64,000 nt of DNA, from contig JANEZZ010001642.1 of assembly GCA_026122225.1 (NCBI GenBank), positions 1,364,001 through 1,428,000 on the forward strand. Reading direction: 5' to 3'. The position numbers and the translations under genes are program-made. Below are positions 24,611 to 36,660 of the stretch, one piece after another. Numbering within the stretch: the stretch's first letter is position 1; each line of letters starts with the position of its first letter. The notes under the pieces are model-generated. The model did no database searches. It was not told the DNA's origin and saw only the letters and a program-made list of their open reading frames with translations. The stretch is from Heloderma charlesbogerti. Its lineage: Eukaryota; Chordata; Lepidosauria; Squamata; Helodermatidae.

Positions 24611-25392
24611 ACTTTTTTCACAGGAAATGGCCCACATCTGTTACAATAGTGTGACAGGAATGCTGCCTACAAGCAAGGCACATTACTGCTGAGAGTTGTA
24701 TCAGGCATTATACTTTTTCAACAGGGTTGAAAACTGGCTTTTTCAACACTTTGAAACTGGCTGTCTTACATCTCCATTTTTTGTGCGAGTTGAAGGCAGA
24801 CAACCATTTCACCAAACATCAGTAGATGGGGAAAACGCCACTAATTTTGGTTTGTTCTTTATATCCTTTCAGAGGTATTATTTCTTTTAAATACATATTT
24901 CTCAGAAAGGGTGTTCTAAGTTTAAGCCACTATTTGTTTTGAGCTTATAAAATGTATAGTTTTTTTCTCCAGAAAATGCAAAGGGTATTTTAAAAGTGTG
25001 CATTAGGACCTTTCCATCATGCCATTAGGGGGGGCTGCACACCTATAAGTAAAAAAATAAGATATTCTATAGCTGTGAAATAACAGCAAAAATCGAAAAT
25101 GGTGCAAATCAATGTTTACAGAAATGCCAATACACCCTTCCTTGGGGCAAAAGCAGTTTATAGAAATACTAACCTCAGCTTGCTTATTTGTTTAAGGACA
25201 TTATACCCCACCCTTCAACAGGTTCCCAGGCCAGCTTGCTAAAAGCTCTGGATATGTAAACTCTTTTTTAGAGTTCTATGCCCAGAGCATATCTGTCTTT
25301 CTATACACTTTTCCCACTTAGGAAAAGCTGAGGGCTAAAATGTGTCAGGATCCTTAAATAAATATTGCTTTGCACTATTTTGGATTTTGTCA

Positions 25393-25770
25393 TTTACATG
25401 GAACAGTCAGACAGGGTTTTGAGGAATCCTGGTTTACCATGCAAGCAGTGTATTCGCTCCTGCTTGGCTCCTCTCTTTAGCACGTGTAGGAAATGTTTAT
25501 CATGCGGTCTGAACCTGGGATCCTTGTGCCTTTTAAAAGCCAGGATTGTAAACCAGGATTTATCCTTGGTTTAAGAATCCTAGCTTGTAAATGGCACAAA
25601 AGCCAGAATCCCAGGTTCAGTCGACACGCTAAACAAACCATTTCTGGTTTGTTTAGATGCTTGTAATAGCAGGAGCCAAGCGGGAGCGAATAGGTCGCAC
25701 GCACCAGCATGCAGCTTGTTCACAGCAAGCCAAGATTCCCTGTAATCCTGGCTTGCCATTCCATGCAAAC
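25393..25770. mobile_element. Foldback DNA element, about 378 bp
   Basis: The left side (TTTACATGGAA, AATCCTGGTTTACCA, TATTCGCTCCTGCTTGGCTC) reappears complemented on the right (GAGCCAAGCGGGAGCGAATA, CAATCCTGGCTTGCCA-type DNA, TTCCATGCAAA). A shorter hairpin, AACAAACCATTTCTGGTTTGTT, lies in its interior. It is a snapback structure without coding capacity. Confidence 0.7.
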
Positions 25771-26407
25771 ATGGCCACTGCATTTCTGTATTGGTGCCAA
25801 CCTTCTAAGTTACTTTCTGAAAAATACAGAACATTTGGATGACAAATTTGTTGAAAAAGGCTTGATTATGTTTGTAGGTTGATGCAGTTATATTCATTAG
25901 GATGAAATAAGTTTTATGACTGCTGATTCTTTATAGTTCAGCTTCTCATGTTACTTAACCCTATCTGTGCATCCTTGAGATGCATGTACGGGAGTATCCA
26001 GGAGATGTACATCTCTGTAACTTGTAAATAGCAAGATACTTAATCTCTTGATCAAACTCTAGAAAATCTGAAAATGTGTTCAAGCAGTTTGTGTGGTACA
26101 GGATCGCATATTTTGGCTGCTTCTCTGTATTTTTGAAAGAATGAATTATTTTCATACTTCTTGCATGTGCACATACACAACACACAAACATTCTGATTTA
26201 TTCTTACTCTCTCACACACAGGCATCCACTCATAGAGTCAGTATCTTCCTCCCCATAAACCACTGCCACAGAAAAATTCTATCACTGTAAATATCTATGC
26301 CTGTGATCACCTCTGAATCCTGCTCTTTGAAAGTACTAACTCTTACTCATACTCTTGGAGCACCCTTTCTTTCTGTCTAATATACTAGCTAAATAGAAAG
26401 GTGAAGG

Positions 26408-26475
26408 CAATTTAAATCAATGATTTAAATCAGCAAAAAAGACGTCAGTTTAAATCACTGGCTCAAATCAAGTTT
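26408..26475. repeat. Cluster of TTTAAATCA motifs
   Basis: AATTTAAATCAATGATTT, then AAATCAG, GTTTAAATCACTG and CTCAAATCAAG in under 70 bp, in a partly palindromic arrangement. It resembles an old dispersed repeat end. Confidence 0.5.
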
Positions 26476-26704
26476 TCCATTGGTACTTTATCATATGTTC
26501 CATGAACAATAGTGCTTATCCAACCACTAAGCCATGTTAATTTACAACTAAATACAGTATTATTTACACTGTTTCATTTTTACAAGTAGGCTTTGCAACT
26601 CCTTGTCTCACTGTATATATTTTGCATGCTTTCCTTTTTTTTACCTATAGAGGGAATGTCTTTAAAATATTCCCATATAGGGTCATTCCAGCACCCATGA
26701 CAGT

Positions 26705-26815
26705 TTGAGGTTAACATCACAATCCTCTACATGCCTCCTCAGAAATAGAATCCATTTAATCCAATGGGGCTTACTCCCAGGTAAGTGGATATAAGATTGC
26801 AGCCTTAGTATTGAT
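26705..26815. repeat. Small palindromic interspersed repeat of squamates
   Basis: Contains GGGGCTTACTCCCAGGTAAG and ends with AGATTGCAGCC, with CACAATCCTCTACATG on the other side. This is the widely scattered MITE-like repeat related to the motif array at 22090-22500. Confidence 0.65.
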
Positions 26816-26874
26816 AAGGGAATATAATACAGGAAGATGCATTCCACAGCTTCCAGAGCTAATTTAAACTAAGA

Positions 26875-27208
26875 AGGTAAAGGTGTCCCCAACCAGTTGT
26901 GTCCGACTCTAGGGTGCGGTGCTCATCCCCGTTTCTAAGCCGAAGAGCCAGCGCTGTCCGAAGACGCTTCCGTGGTCATGTGGCCGGCATGACTGAACAC
27001 CGAGGTGCACGGAATGCTGTTACCTTTCCCGCCGAGGCGGTACCTATTTATCTACTTGCAATTTCTTGCTTTCGAACTGCTAGGTTGGCAGAAGCTGGGA
27101 CTGAAGACGGGAGCTCACTCCATCACGCAGCACTCGGGTCTCGAACTGCTGACCTGCCGACCTTCGAGTCTGCAGTTCAGCGTCTTAACCACTAAGCCAC
27201 CGCGGCCC
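26875..27208 (-). mobile_element. Sauria SINE (ACA-type)
   Basis: On the minus strand it begins with a tRNA-like A box (TGGCTTAGTGGTTAAGACGC) and a B box (AGTTCGAGACC), and ends with the Bov-B-like tail (GGGGACACCTTTACCTT). Such SINEs are known from squamates and depend on Bov-B LINE machinery. The flanks share TAAACTA at 26865-26871 and 27211-27217, a probable target duplication. The copy looks full length (about 334 bp). Confidence 0.9.
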
Positions 27209-27588
27209 TATAAACTAGCCTTCTACAAAAGGACTGGGAGATGGGCAAACGACGCATGGCAGTACAATGAAAACCAATGGGCTGGAGTCTTAAGGGGATG
27301 CTGCCCAGGGTGTCAAAGTCCTTGAGATTCCCATCCTAGGCTGTCACTCAATCTGTGCCATGGGAAATAAGGCTGAGTGGCACTCCAACTGACTCTCTCA
27401 TGCAGCAATGGTAAGCTAGAAGGTGTGAGATCAAGCCACTAAGGTTAGAGGGGAAAGTGGGAGGAGCCACATGCCCTAAAATAAACGACTAACTGTATCC
27501 CAGGGAAGATTTCAATGCAACTGTAATTTCATCTAGGAAAAACAAGGAACTATCTATGTCCCACCACCCAAGAAATGAAGAGCCTTAC

Positions 27589-27663
27589 CAGAGTCCGCAG
27601 CCAGCATTCCTCACAATGCACATGCCAGCACTGGATGGACGTCAGGGGCATCGTGTATGAGTC
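27589..27663 (-). CDS. RNF220: RNF220 exon, residues about 519-543: RING core
   Basis: This 75-bp exon is exactly 25 codons in phase 0 on both sides: DSYTMPLTSIQ, then CWHVHCEEC, then WLRTL. It supplies C530, H532, C535 and C538 of the C3HC4 zinc finger, and the Trp after C538 lies where RING ligases usually contact the E2. The acceptor is TTTCCACAG and the donor GTAAGG. Because it is symmetrical, skipping it would keep the frame but delete half the zinc ligands, giving a ligase-dead protein. I recall Ser for the Thr in SYTM in mammals. Confidence 0.97.
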
Positions 27664-28315
27664 CTGTGGAAAGGAAGTGGAGATAGTCTCATCATACACT
27701 CTAAATTTCTGGGTAATCCCCCATTGGATTGTAAACTCTGGGGGCAGAATGGAGAGGAGCTACCATACCAATATACCTTAATTTTCATTAGTTCCAGTTC
27801 CTATGCAGTACCCCTGGGGTTACTACTTGCACAATGGGAAAGGCATGAAGTGTAAGGTAGTGTAGCCTCAAGGAAAGCACAACTGCAATGCAGCACAGTA
27901 CATTTACTTGTAGATGGCCACAAGGAACTGTTATGGTCAACACCTTCTAGCCCCGTAGCTAGGGATGTTGGAGGAATCTGCAAAGGATTCAAATGAGTTT
28001 GGATTTCTATGAATCCTACCTGCGGATTCCGCAGTCGACTGGCTTTTTCCAAATCATGCAGATTCCATAGACTTGTGGTCTTTCTTTCTTTCTTTCTTTT
28101 TTTTTTTTACACTTTGGGGAGGAATTGCATTTGTGCTAAGGCACACATGTGCTAATGTACATTAGCTCAAGTGCACATTAGCGCTAACGTGCATTAGCAC
28201 AAGTGGAATGTAATTCACATACATCCCTAAAAAACCCCAATTCCACCAATGGCCAATGGAATGAAAGACACTTGACAATCCGTGAAACACAGACGGAACG
28301 GATTTAAAAAAAAAA

Positions 28316-28656
28316 ATAGCATAGTAGGGTTGGAAGGGGCCTGTAAGACTATCGAGTCCAACCCCCGTGTACATCCCTCCCCACAACTGTGAACAATGGG
28401 ATATAGTCAGATGGTAGATGATGCCAGAAACACTATTAACTGTTACCTTGAACAGACTGCTTTATATCAAGATGACCCGAGCTAAAAAACATAGCATAGT
28501 AGGGTTGGAAGGGGCCTGTAAGACTATCGAGTCCAACCCCCGTGTACATCCCTCCCCACAACTGTGAACAATGGGATATAGTCAGATGGTAGATGATGCC
28601 AGAAACACTATTAACTGTTATCTTGAACCGACTGCTTTATATCAAGATGACCCGAG
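28316..28656 (+). repeat. Tandem duplication, two 166-bp copies
   Basis: 28316-28481 and 28491-28656 differ at only two positions that I can see, with a 9-bp linker (period 175). Each copy starts with a CR1 3'-end remnant (AGGGTTGGAAGGGGCC). Confidence 0.92.
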
Positions 28657-28673
28657 TTGACTCGAGTCAACTC
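28654..28673. repeat. Perfect 20-bp palindrome
   Basis: GAGTTGACTCGAGTCAACTC, centred on CTCGAG, directly at the end of the second duplicated copy. Confidence 0.92.
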
Positions 28674-29399
28674 TTGTTGACAACTGCTGCTAGTACAAGG
28701 CCTTTTCTTACATAAAAATGGCCAGGACAAGAGAAGTACTCATTCTTCAAAGAAAAATAAGAAAGGATTGATCACTGTTACAGGGAAAGAAGGTACTCTT
28801 GAGTTTTCTTCTTGAATTTTTTTTTTTAAAAATATGTCTATATTCCTCATTTCTATTCAAAATTATCTGCAAGGCACCCTAGCATTAATTTGGAAATGAA
28901 GTATAAAAACACAATACAGTCATAGTATCAGCAGCAATACAATGGAGGAAACACTAACTCTTTAAAGGATTTAAGAAAAACATGTTCTAAAGACAGTTTC
29001 AAAAGTGCATAAGGGTACTACCCAATGTATGCCTGATAGTCATGCCAGTATTGGCAGTGGGTGGGTAGAGACGCAACATTTGCCTTACAAGTATAATTAC
29101 AAAGTGCTGGGAAAAGGCCATTTTCCTGAAATGGAGGTGGGGGGGGGAGTGGGGAGAGATACCAGCACCCCTGTAACCAAAGGGCTACAACGAGTGTTGG
29201 AAAACTGTCTGTACAAGTCCTAAGAGGAGATGTGAACAGTTGCAGACTCCAAGCCACTAGAGGGAGCTTCAGCACTTCAGTAAGTGAACTACAACAGACA
29301 GGCAGTCATCATCCGGACAACTGACAACTTTGAAATAGTTTGGCTAATGGCCTGTACTTAAGCCCTATGTGGGCCTTAGAATGAGTGTTTTGACCTCCT

Positions 29400-29735
29400 T
29401 ACAGCAGGAACAGAAACAGGAACACTTCGGGCTTGTGGGATCTACTTTGTTTTTTTACTAGAATCCTGAGATCAACCAACTGAAGCCCAGTGCAAAAGAT
29501 ATAACTTAGACTTAAAGAATGCTGAACTCAGGAAATTGTTTTGAGTATCAGAACTGAAGAGTGATCACAGTCCTTCCATACAAAAACCAATCCCGGTTAC
29601 CCCAAACTTTCTTCATTTCAGAGGAGTGTGCATGTATGTATGTGTATGCATATCTATCCATCTGTGTATTGATCCCTAACTTCATTTTGTTGTTGCTATT
29701 GTTAAATCACTGGGAGTCAGAAATCCTTGCCCATC
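29400..29735 (+). repeat. Dispersed repeat, copy 1
   Basis: Shares blocks with 55988-56265 in the same order and orientation: GGGATCTACTTTG / AGGATCTACTGTTG, GTGCAAAAGA, TTTTGAGTA, AGTCCTTCCA, GGTTACCCCAA and TTGCTATTGTTAAA. I do not recognise the family. Confidence 0.7.
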
Positions 29736-30071
29736 TACCACAGAGTACTTCCAGACGTACCTTCTGGCCATACCCACCTTACAGCAGATGCGGGGAAAGA
29801 GAAACATTGACACAGAGAGATCTGCAGGATTAATAGAGCAGGTAGCTTATTTAAAAGAAACACCAGAGTTGACAAGCTGTCAATTAAAACTATACCACAG
29901 CACCACACATTGAAACTGACTCCTGAGCAAGAAAGTTGTGCCATTTCCCCAGAGATAAGGAACAAGGCTACAGTTTTGCCACAGAAAGTATCAATTGTGC
30001 CACTTTGCTATAGACAAGGTGGAGGTACAGAGTAATTTCCTTATTCATGATCAAACTGGCAAGCTACTCAC

Positions 30072-30180
30072 CATGCAAATGAGACATTTATAGCGGTCCC
30101 CACGGGAAAGCTGCCTTTCTAACTCGCGGACTCGAGCCTTTAGCGCCTCAAACGTTGTCACTGCTGAGTCTTCTGTAATC
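30072..30180 (-). CDS. RNF220: RNF220 exon, residues about 482-518: coiled coil and first RING cysteines
   Basis: This 109-bp exon completes the Lys codon and reads ITEDSAVTTFEALKARV, then a short amphipathic helix with heptad-like Leu, Val and Leu (RELERQLSRGD), then YKCLICM. C514 and C517, the first zinc-ligand pair of the RING, sit at the end, and the donor GTGAGT follows the Met codon directly, in phase 0. The helix before the RING probably helps dimerise the ligase; this is an inference from sequence and from other RING proteins. The acceptor is ATTTTAG. Confidence 0.96.
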
Positions 30181-31135
30181 CTAAAATAGATGACAAAGTC
30201 AGGGCTGACTGAGTTCTTAGAAACATTTCACTGATTTCATTATGTGCCAAGTATAGTAGGCAAAACCGCACAGTAGCAGGGTGCATCTTCGCTTCTAGTA
30301 AGAGTGACTGAACAGATAGAGTCAAAGAGTCAAATAAGCTTAGTCTGCAGGCTTGAGAATCAGCTATAGCAGCCAAACCTCAAGTAAGGTTTAAAAACAA
30401 AGGCCAAGAATAAGGTACAAAGTACATAAAAGTCCTAGTGGGTCATCAGTGTATAGTATTCTGAGGTGTGGGGAGGGAAGGAAGAGAAAAAAAGTAGTTT
30501 ATGTTCACATAGAGAAGCAAAAGTACTTGGCTATTAGGGTTAAAATCTGTGCAACATTCTGTCAGCGGATGGAATAAGCAGCCAGTACTCATCTAATACA
30601 TCAGTAACTGCAAGCCTCTTGCAGATCAGGAGAGCAACTAGCATCCAAACTCAAAGCAAGGTCTTTTTGCAGGAAGTGGGGAGGCACTTCTGTGCAAAAT
30701 GATCATCCTCGCTACTCTATGGTCATCCTCACTACTCCAATCCACATTCAAAAATTCTAAATTCTGTGAAAATCCAACTCTTGCAATCTGAATCAACTAG
30801 ATTAAGGAAATTACCATGAAAATTTACATTTATATCAAGCAAGCAATTTTAGTTTCTTTAGTATAGCACTGCATTTTTCTCCTCAAAATATTCACCGCTT
30901 TGCTAACAAGAGAAAACAGAAGAGTTGTGAAAGATGATACAGCGCAGATACAGACACAGATTATTCTTACTATTGCGTCAGGACACTTTTGTCTTATGTA
31001 AAAAGTACAGCTACTCCCTCTATGAGAGGGACTAGAAGTCTGACAAAGGGCAGTTCTTTGGGTGCTTCACTAGGTACAGAATCCAGTAGATGCCAACAAA
31101 GCTCTACAGTTTAGCAGGATCCATATTCTGTATAC

Positions 31136-31670
31136 CAGAGATGAACAACTTTTTGTCCCCGAGAACTGCATCTTGTGTCAGCTATGCGGCCAGGGGCTGC
31201 ACATCTGTGCATACACACACTGGGGTGGGATAGGGACCCTTTAACTTCCCCATCATCCCAGTGATCCTGTGAAAGATAGATGCTCTGTGTGCGCATGCAC
31301 GCGTAGGCTTTAACCTCACCTCCATCCCCACAATCCTATGTAAGATTGTAGGGGTGTGGATGGGAAGGTTGTGTCAGGGTCCCTGATGGAAGGGGGAGGC
31401 TAAAGCCTCCCCCTCACCTAATGACTCTGATCAGGAATGCTGCTTCCAGAAGCAGCCATCTAGGTGACTTCGGGGTTGTGGGGGTGCCTCCCCCCAGCAA
31501 CTTCAATTGAGAACACTGCTTCCCTGCCACCATTAGCGATGCAGAAGCAGTAACCCTAATTTGGCATGTGCATGGGGGGAAGAGGATTCAGCAGTAGTGC
31601 AGGGTGGGGGTCATGGGGGCCGCCTAACAGGCCGTGGGGCAGCACACGTGGTCCATGGGTTGTGCACCTG
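31136..31670. mobile_element. hAT-like non-autonomous element, 535 bp
   Basis: The ends CAGAGATGAACAAC and the complement of the right end (CAGGTGCACAACCC) resemble hAT-Charlie-type termini. The flanking octamers CTGTATAC (31128-31135) and TTATATAC (31671-31678) match at 6 of 8 bases, compatible with an aged 8-bp target duplication. No transposase. Confidence 0.6.
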
Positions 31671-33359
31671 TTATATACTAATAAGGAACTCATTATCCAA
31701 GTGTGAATCCTGAGGCAGCCAATACAGCACTATCCACAAAAATGAGGTAGGTATCAGTAGGCTTGCATAAAAAATATTTAGAAAAAAGCCTAGAGATGGG
31801 AAACCTCAATACTATGGTGAGGACTGAGCATGCTCACTGGGCACAGAATGCTGACAGTTTGGGAAAATATGGAAATGGGGGTTGGGGTGGAATAGAATAC
31901 CCTGAAAAAAAGGTATGGCTGGCTGGCACCCTGAACAGTAACACTGCGCACTGCGACGTTTTATTGCAGGTCTCACTTGTTCTATTCTGTTTGCTATGTC
32001 AATGGCTGTAGCTATCAGCAGTAGAGTAGGATAGGGAAGGGTAGGCCTTGTACTGCATTCAGGTACCTATTAAGAGCAAAGAGGGCAAACAGGAAACTGA
32101 GTATGATGTTTGAACCAATTACATTCTGCTTTGTCCCTTAATGTCGGATGTGGAGCAACTGGTGGCTGTGAGCTAGGCAGCATCTTCAAACATAGTAAAG
32201 AGCACTGCCAACCAACAGAAATTGGAGCTTGGGAAGGAAGGGGCTGGCACTGACAGAAAATGGTTTGTTTACAGGAGTCTAACAGGCTACTCTCGCTGGC
32301 CAATTTCAGAAAGTCTCTCAGATGATCGCCCCTGTCCAGTAATAAATGAATGAATCAGAAAAGGAGGCTGAATAAAAGCATAAGCAACAACACTCAGTGC
32401 CTGCCCAATACAATGGTAAATCAATAGCAGGGCTGTAGATCAGGGTGCTAGTTAGCTGGAAAATTATTGCATCGCCGCATGTGTCACGTGCAAGGATCCT
32501 GGACAATCAATGAGGGAGGTATTGATTTAGTTATTATCACTTCATATGCTCCAGACATTGTTAAATATACATTTATTAACAAGGTGGGGGTGGGGTGGCA
32601 TACAGCAAACCTGAACAAGTACAACCTCTTCTCCTGCTGAGCCAATATACCTGAACTCCTCAAGCCCATATGTGAAAGATACAGCCAGGCCTTAACATGG
32701 TAGATCAAGTAAGGACTTGATGGGATCTAGGGTAGTAGTTGTAGCAACTGTGCTGTAAAGGCCACAGTGATCAAAGGGGGGCAGGGTTAGGAAGAGACTA
32801 TCCCTCCAGTTCAACTGGATCCATGACCAGTTAAAATGATTAGAAACTTTGCTGCCAACTTTTCCATTTTATCCTGAATATTGCAGATATTTTATCCTTA
32901 TATTGGAAAAGGGAAGGGGCACGGGGAAGTCACTCTTCTCTCCTATTAATGGCAAGGAGAAGAGTGAATTTCCCCACCTCAATACAAGAATGAAAGGCCA
33001 CTGAAATGGAAAAGAAGCAAACTTAACAAAATAAATACATGAAAGTTTTAGTCTGTGTGACTCTTGCTCTACACCAGAAGGATTCAAATAAGAAATGCCC
33101 AGCACTTGGGCAGGTTCAAGGGCTGAGCCTGGAGGTATCTCCACTTCCAGTTAAACCTGATGTAGAGGACTAATGTGTCTGCTCTTCTTATTCTGCTTTG
33201 GTGTGCTGCTAGAATAAATGTAAGAGTGCCAAAAATGGAGGGCTCTGCTATTCCCACACATTTTCAGTTGTAGCATCCCAGAAAGGACTGTGGCCACAGT
33301 GACCCCTCTCATCAAGGGCCTTTCGTGAGCACACTGTATATAAGGTTGATATAATCTCA

Positions 33360-33420
33360 ATGGGAAACTCTCCTCGATGGTCTTAGAGACCCCTTCCAAC
33401 CCTACTATTCTATGATTCCT
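33360..33420 (+). mobile_element. CR1 3' terminus, short
   Basis: Ends with CCCCTTCCAACCCTACTATT and CTATGATTC, the plus-orientation 3' end of CR1. Confidence 0.65.
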
Positions 33421-33804
33421 CCCTAGTTTGGCTTCAGAAATTCATACCCCAGAATGATTTAAAAATCCATCTCCCCTTCTAGTTTATTTCAACAGAATAC
33501 AGATTTCCTTCCTCTTCATAAATAGTCACAATGTATGTAACATTCCATAAATTTTTACAGCCCTGCTGTTTATATGTACCTTGTAAAACACATTTAGAAC
33601 TGATTATACGCATCACAAATAAACTTTCATAGGTTATTTCTAACACCTGATCTCCTAAAACTCTTCTTTTCATATACTCATTTTTTTGGTGTTCATAAGT
33701 CTAAGAATTCAGCAAATTCAGGGTTTCTCATAACTAACCTACTAGTTCTTGTTCTTCCTCTCAGTAGGAAAGAGATGCCACCTCTACTTACTAAAGTATA
33801 GGAT

Positions 33805-33843
33805 TGGTTCCTGGAACTTTTTGTTCCAGGAACTTTTTGTTTA
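33805..33843 (+). repeat. Short tandem duplication
   Basis: GGAACTTTTTGTTCC is followed at once by AGGAACTTTTTGTTTA, a local duplication of about 17 bp. Confidence 0.75.
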
Positions 33844-33984
33844 TGCATCCAAAACAGACCCCCAAACAAAAGTCTAGTTCACAGTAAAATTCAGAAAATG
33901 AAAATGAAACACTTTTGGGCAGAGGTGCACAATGGGTTGTCATTTTCAGAATAACAGGAGCATAATGCAGTGAGATAAAATTCA

Positions 33985-34110
33985 GTGAATCATAGAATCA
34001 TAGAATAGTAGGGTTGGAAGGGGCCTACAAGGCCACTGAGTCCAACCCCCTGCTCAATGCAGGAATCCAAGTCAGAGCATCCCTGACAGATGGCTGTCCA
34101 GCCTCGTCCT
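33985..34110 (-). mobile_element. CR1 3' end
   Basis: Begins with repeated AATCATAGAATCATAGAAT, the complement of the CR1 terminal 8-bp repeats, followed by CR1 3'UTR (GGGTTGGAAGGGGCC). Confidence 0.75.
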
Positions 34111-34375
34111 GAACATGTAATGCAACACAAAGGATCACCACAACAATGTGGAAAAAGGCATACAAAATTGTAGTAGCAGTAGTGAAATATACACTATCAG
34201 GTGTCACTACAGCCAGACTGATCTGCATCAATGTGAAGGTGCTAGAAAATACTCCTTGTGCAGAATCTGGCAAACTACAATTCTCAGGCAATACTGACAA
34301 GCAACACAAACTTGTTTTGTATTTCTCACACCTGTAATTCAATTGTAAAGCTACATATATGTAATTTCAAAGTTC

Positions 34376-34575
34376 TGTTTTGCTATGTGAGGGTTAAACA
34401 ACCCTCACATAACCCTAAAACAGAACCTGTAAACCCTATTTACCAGGTTCACAAGACACGACCATCTCCAAGCAGGGGCTGCATATTCATAATGGTGTCC
34501 ACACATGCCCAGCCTGCACCACATCCTCACCGTGGGTTAAATAACTCACAGTGGACTGTTGTGTCATGCAATAAG
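34376..34575. mobile_element. Partial foldback element, same family as 17231-17520
   Basis: Has the core hairpin TATGTGAGGGTT, AAAC, AACCCTCACATA, then CAGGTTCACAAGACACGAC and GGGCTGCATATTCATAATGG, which parallel 63900-64000. The left arm is missing. Confidence 0.6.
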
Positions 34576-36239
34576 CCCCATCATCTGATAAAGACTTAAA
34601 ACCTACAGGCTTGTGGAAAGCATCCAGTGGTTAGGGAATGGATCTTCACTATAAGCTCCTTATCCTCCCCCAACATTTATAAACCAACATTTACCCCTAA
34701 TGCACCAACTGCCTAGCAATATCTGTGAAATCCCAGCTCTCCTTCCCTGTGTGGCACTTGTTGCACGAGATACAAGTATCTTCTTTCAAAAACTTCTCCT
34801 GCAGAGATCACATATACCCAGCATTAATAGTGTAATACCCTGTTACTGGGAAAATGTGATTCTTCCCCAGCTGCAGGATCATTGCTATTTAGAGTGCTGC
34901 TTGAAAGGTGCTTTTGCATCACGGTATTCAGTGCCAAAGACATAATGGTTATGAGACCATTCCCCTTTCTCCCACAGAAAGTCAGTCTGCCAGTATTATA
35001 GGTCCAGAAGCCAGCTACTTCATGATCCCCAAAATTTCAAGGACCCCGCATTTTTTACATATCACATAAAATACTTTGGTGCATATGTGGGTGCAATTAC
35101 ACAAATTCAACATTTACGAAGAGAAAAATGTAAAAACCTGCTATTATGTGAGAAGTGAGCATGCACTGAAAAAGTATGAAGATGTGCTCCAGGACCGTGA
35201 AAAACAAAACTGAAATAAAATGTGATAAACAGTGCTGGCCTCAGTGAAGCTTTAAGAGGACACGAAATGCTCAACTACTGGAGATTAAAGCATGAAAAAG
35301 CTTATACTACCAAGAGTTGGCAGCAGCAGGATATGTAAAATGAGGCTTTGATCCTACAGTCCCTTCCTCTGATAGGCAGTACAGCCAAAGTTGAAGTTAT
35401 CTGGTCACAAGATGAAGGCTCAAGTGTCACACTAGTTGATCCCTAGCAGCTGACACAGGTTTGAATTTTCCGTGTCTGCACAATCCTAACTGGTTAATTC
35501 TTACAATGCAGAGGGGAAAATATTCCACTTCAGGCTGCAGCAATGCAAGGCACATACAACTTAGATGGATCAAGTGAGCAACCTGTGCCATTTACTGAAA
35601 CATCACAATCATGACCAGTAGAAATTCCTCTCTGCTCCCAAAGATAGCTAGCTACCTGTTAGTTTCAGCCTGGGAGGGGGTGCTTAAAGGCTATCTAACA
35701 ACTTTCCCGAAGAGAACACTTCCTTAGCTTTGTGGCATATCAACTCTGCCCGATATCAGAGAATAATGCAGTATGTGACAAATTAAGAGACTTGGGATTG
35801 ATAGAGGTTTTGATACCAGATGCTGGCGGCGGACTAACTTTAGTTAGAAAGACAGTAGCCCTTCTGGGGCTACCCAGAAACTTGGAAAGAAAGATCAGAA
35901 ACTATGCTATTAAATGAGCAAAGAAGATAGAATAGGGGACATCCCAAACCACATTGCATATGCTGCCATAGCCGACCCCAAATCCACATAGCTCTAGCGA
36001 GACAGAATTGAAGTAGAATGACAAAATGCCCCAATTATTTGCTCCTAATGTGGGACCTGACTTTCCTGCTCCAGACATCGAAATCTCTTCCACTGTGTAT
36101 CTTTGTAGACTAGCCTACTTGAAAAGGCTGACTTGGAATCCTGTGAAGGAATGCTGCCTCTACTGAGGAATTGGCAAGGATTCCAATATATTGTTCTCTA
36201 CGAAGAGCATCCTCCCATCTTGATTAATGTACGTTTTTG

Positions 36240-36660
36240 TAGCAAAATATATTAAGAACTCTGTTCACCTGTAATTACAGTGGGTGGCTTATTTTGGCAA
36301 CATGCCCTAGCTCCTGGTTGCCAAGTTATAAATAATGCAGCGTTCCATGGCCTAATTTCCATGTTCTCAGCTGAAAATTTGGAAGAGGTTATATGCAAGG
36401 GTGCGCGTCTGCAAAGCAGAGGCCCTCTGTGTCGCTACTGCCTCTATTTTATACTTGCTTGCACAACTTGTTAATGCAACCAGCTGCTTGCCAAGTTTGG
36501 AGTTATCTGTTGACTAATTTAATCTTCATGCAAAGCAAAAGTGTTGCGTTGCTCTAGCCGCAGAGGAATTATTTTTCTTACACTTGCATGCTCTATCACA
36601 GTGGCATGGAAGGAAAGCTAACTGCCGCAAGAAGACATTCTAAGCTGCATTTAGCTAGGA
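36240..36660. promoter_or_regulatory. Candidate intronic enhancer block
   Basis: Repeat-free sequence with NF1/RFX-like half sites (TTTTGGCAAC and GGTTGCCAAG about 20 bp apart, and CTTGCCAAG later), an OCT-like ATGCAAAG and several TAATTT/TTAAT cores. It is inferred from motif density only. Confidence 0.33.

Larger units (their letters stand above)
13804..27588 (-). other. RNF220 intron, 13785 bp
   Basis: Splits the RING. It contains a possible LTR remnant (15535-16130), CR1 (16555-17115), foldback elements (17231-17520, 24017-24412, 25393-25770), a SINE (19265-19470), an L1 fragment (20056-20750), a hAT-like element (21306-22683), a candidate regulatory block (22790-23540), a LINE tail (24510-24610), a small palindromic repeat (26705-26815) and a Sauria SINE (26875-27208). 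Confidence 0.85.
27664..30071 (-). other. RNF220 intron, 2408 bp
   Basis: Contains a (TTTC)n/poly-T tract near 28080-28110, a 166-bp tandem duplication (28316-28656), a 20-bp perfect palindrome (28654-28673) and a dispersed repeat copy (29400-29735). Confidence 0.85.
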
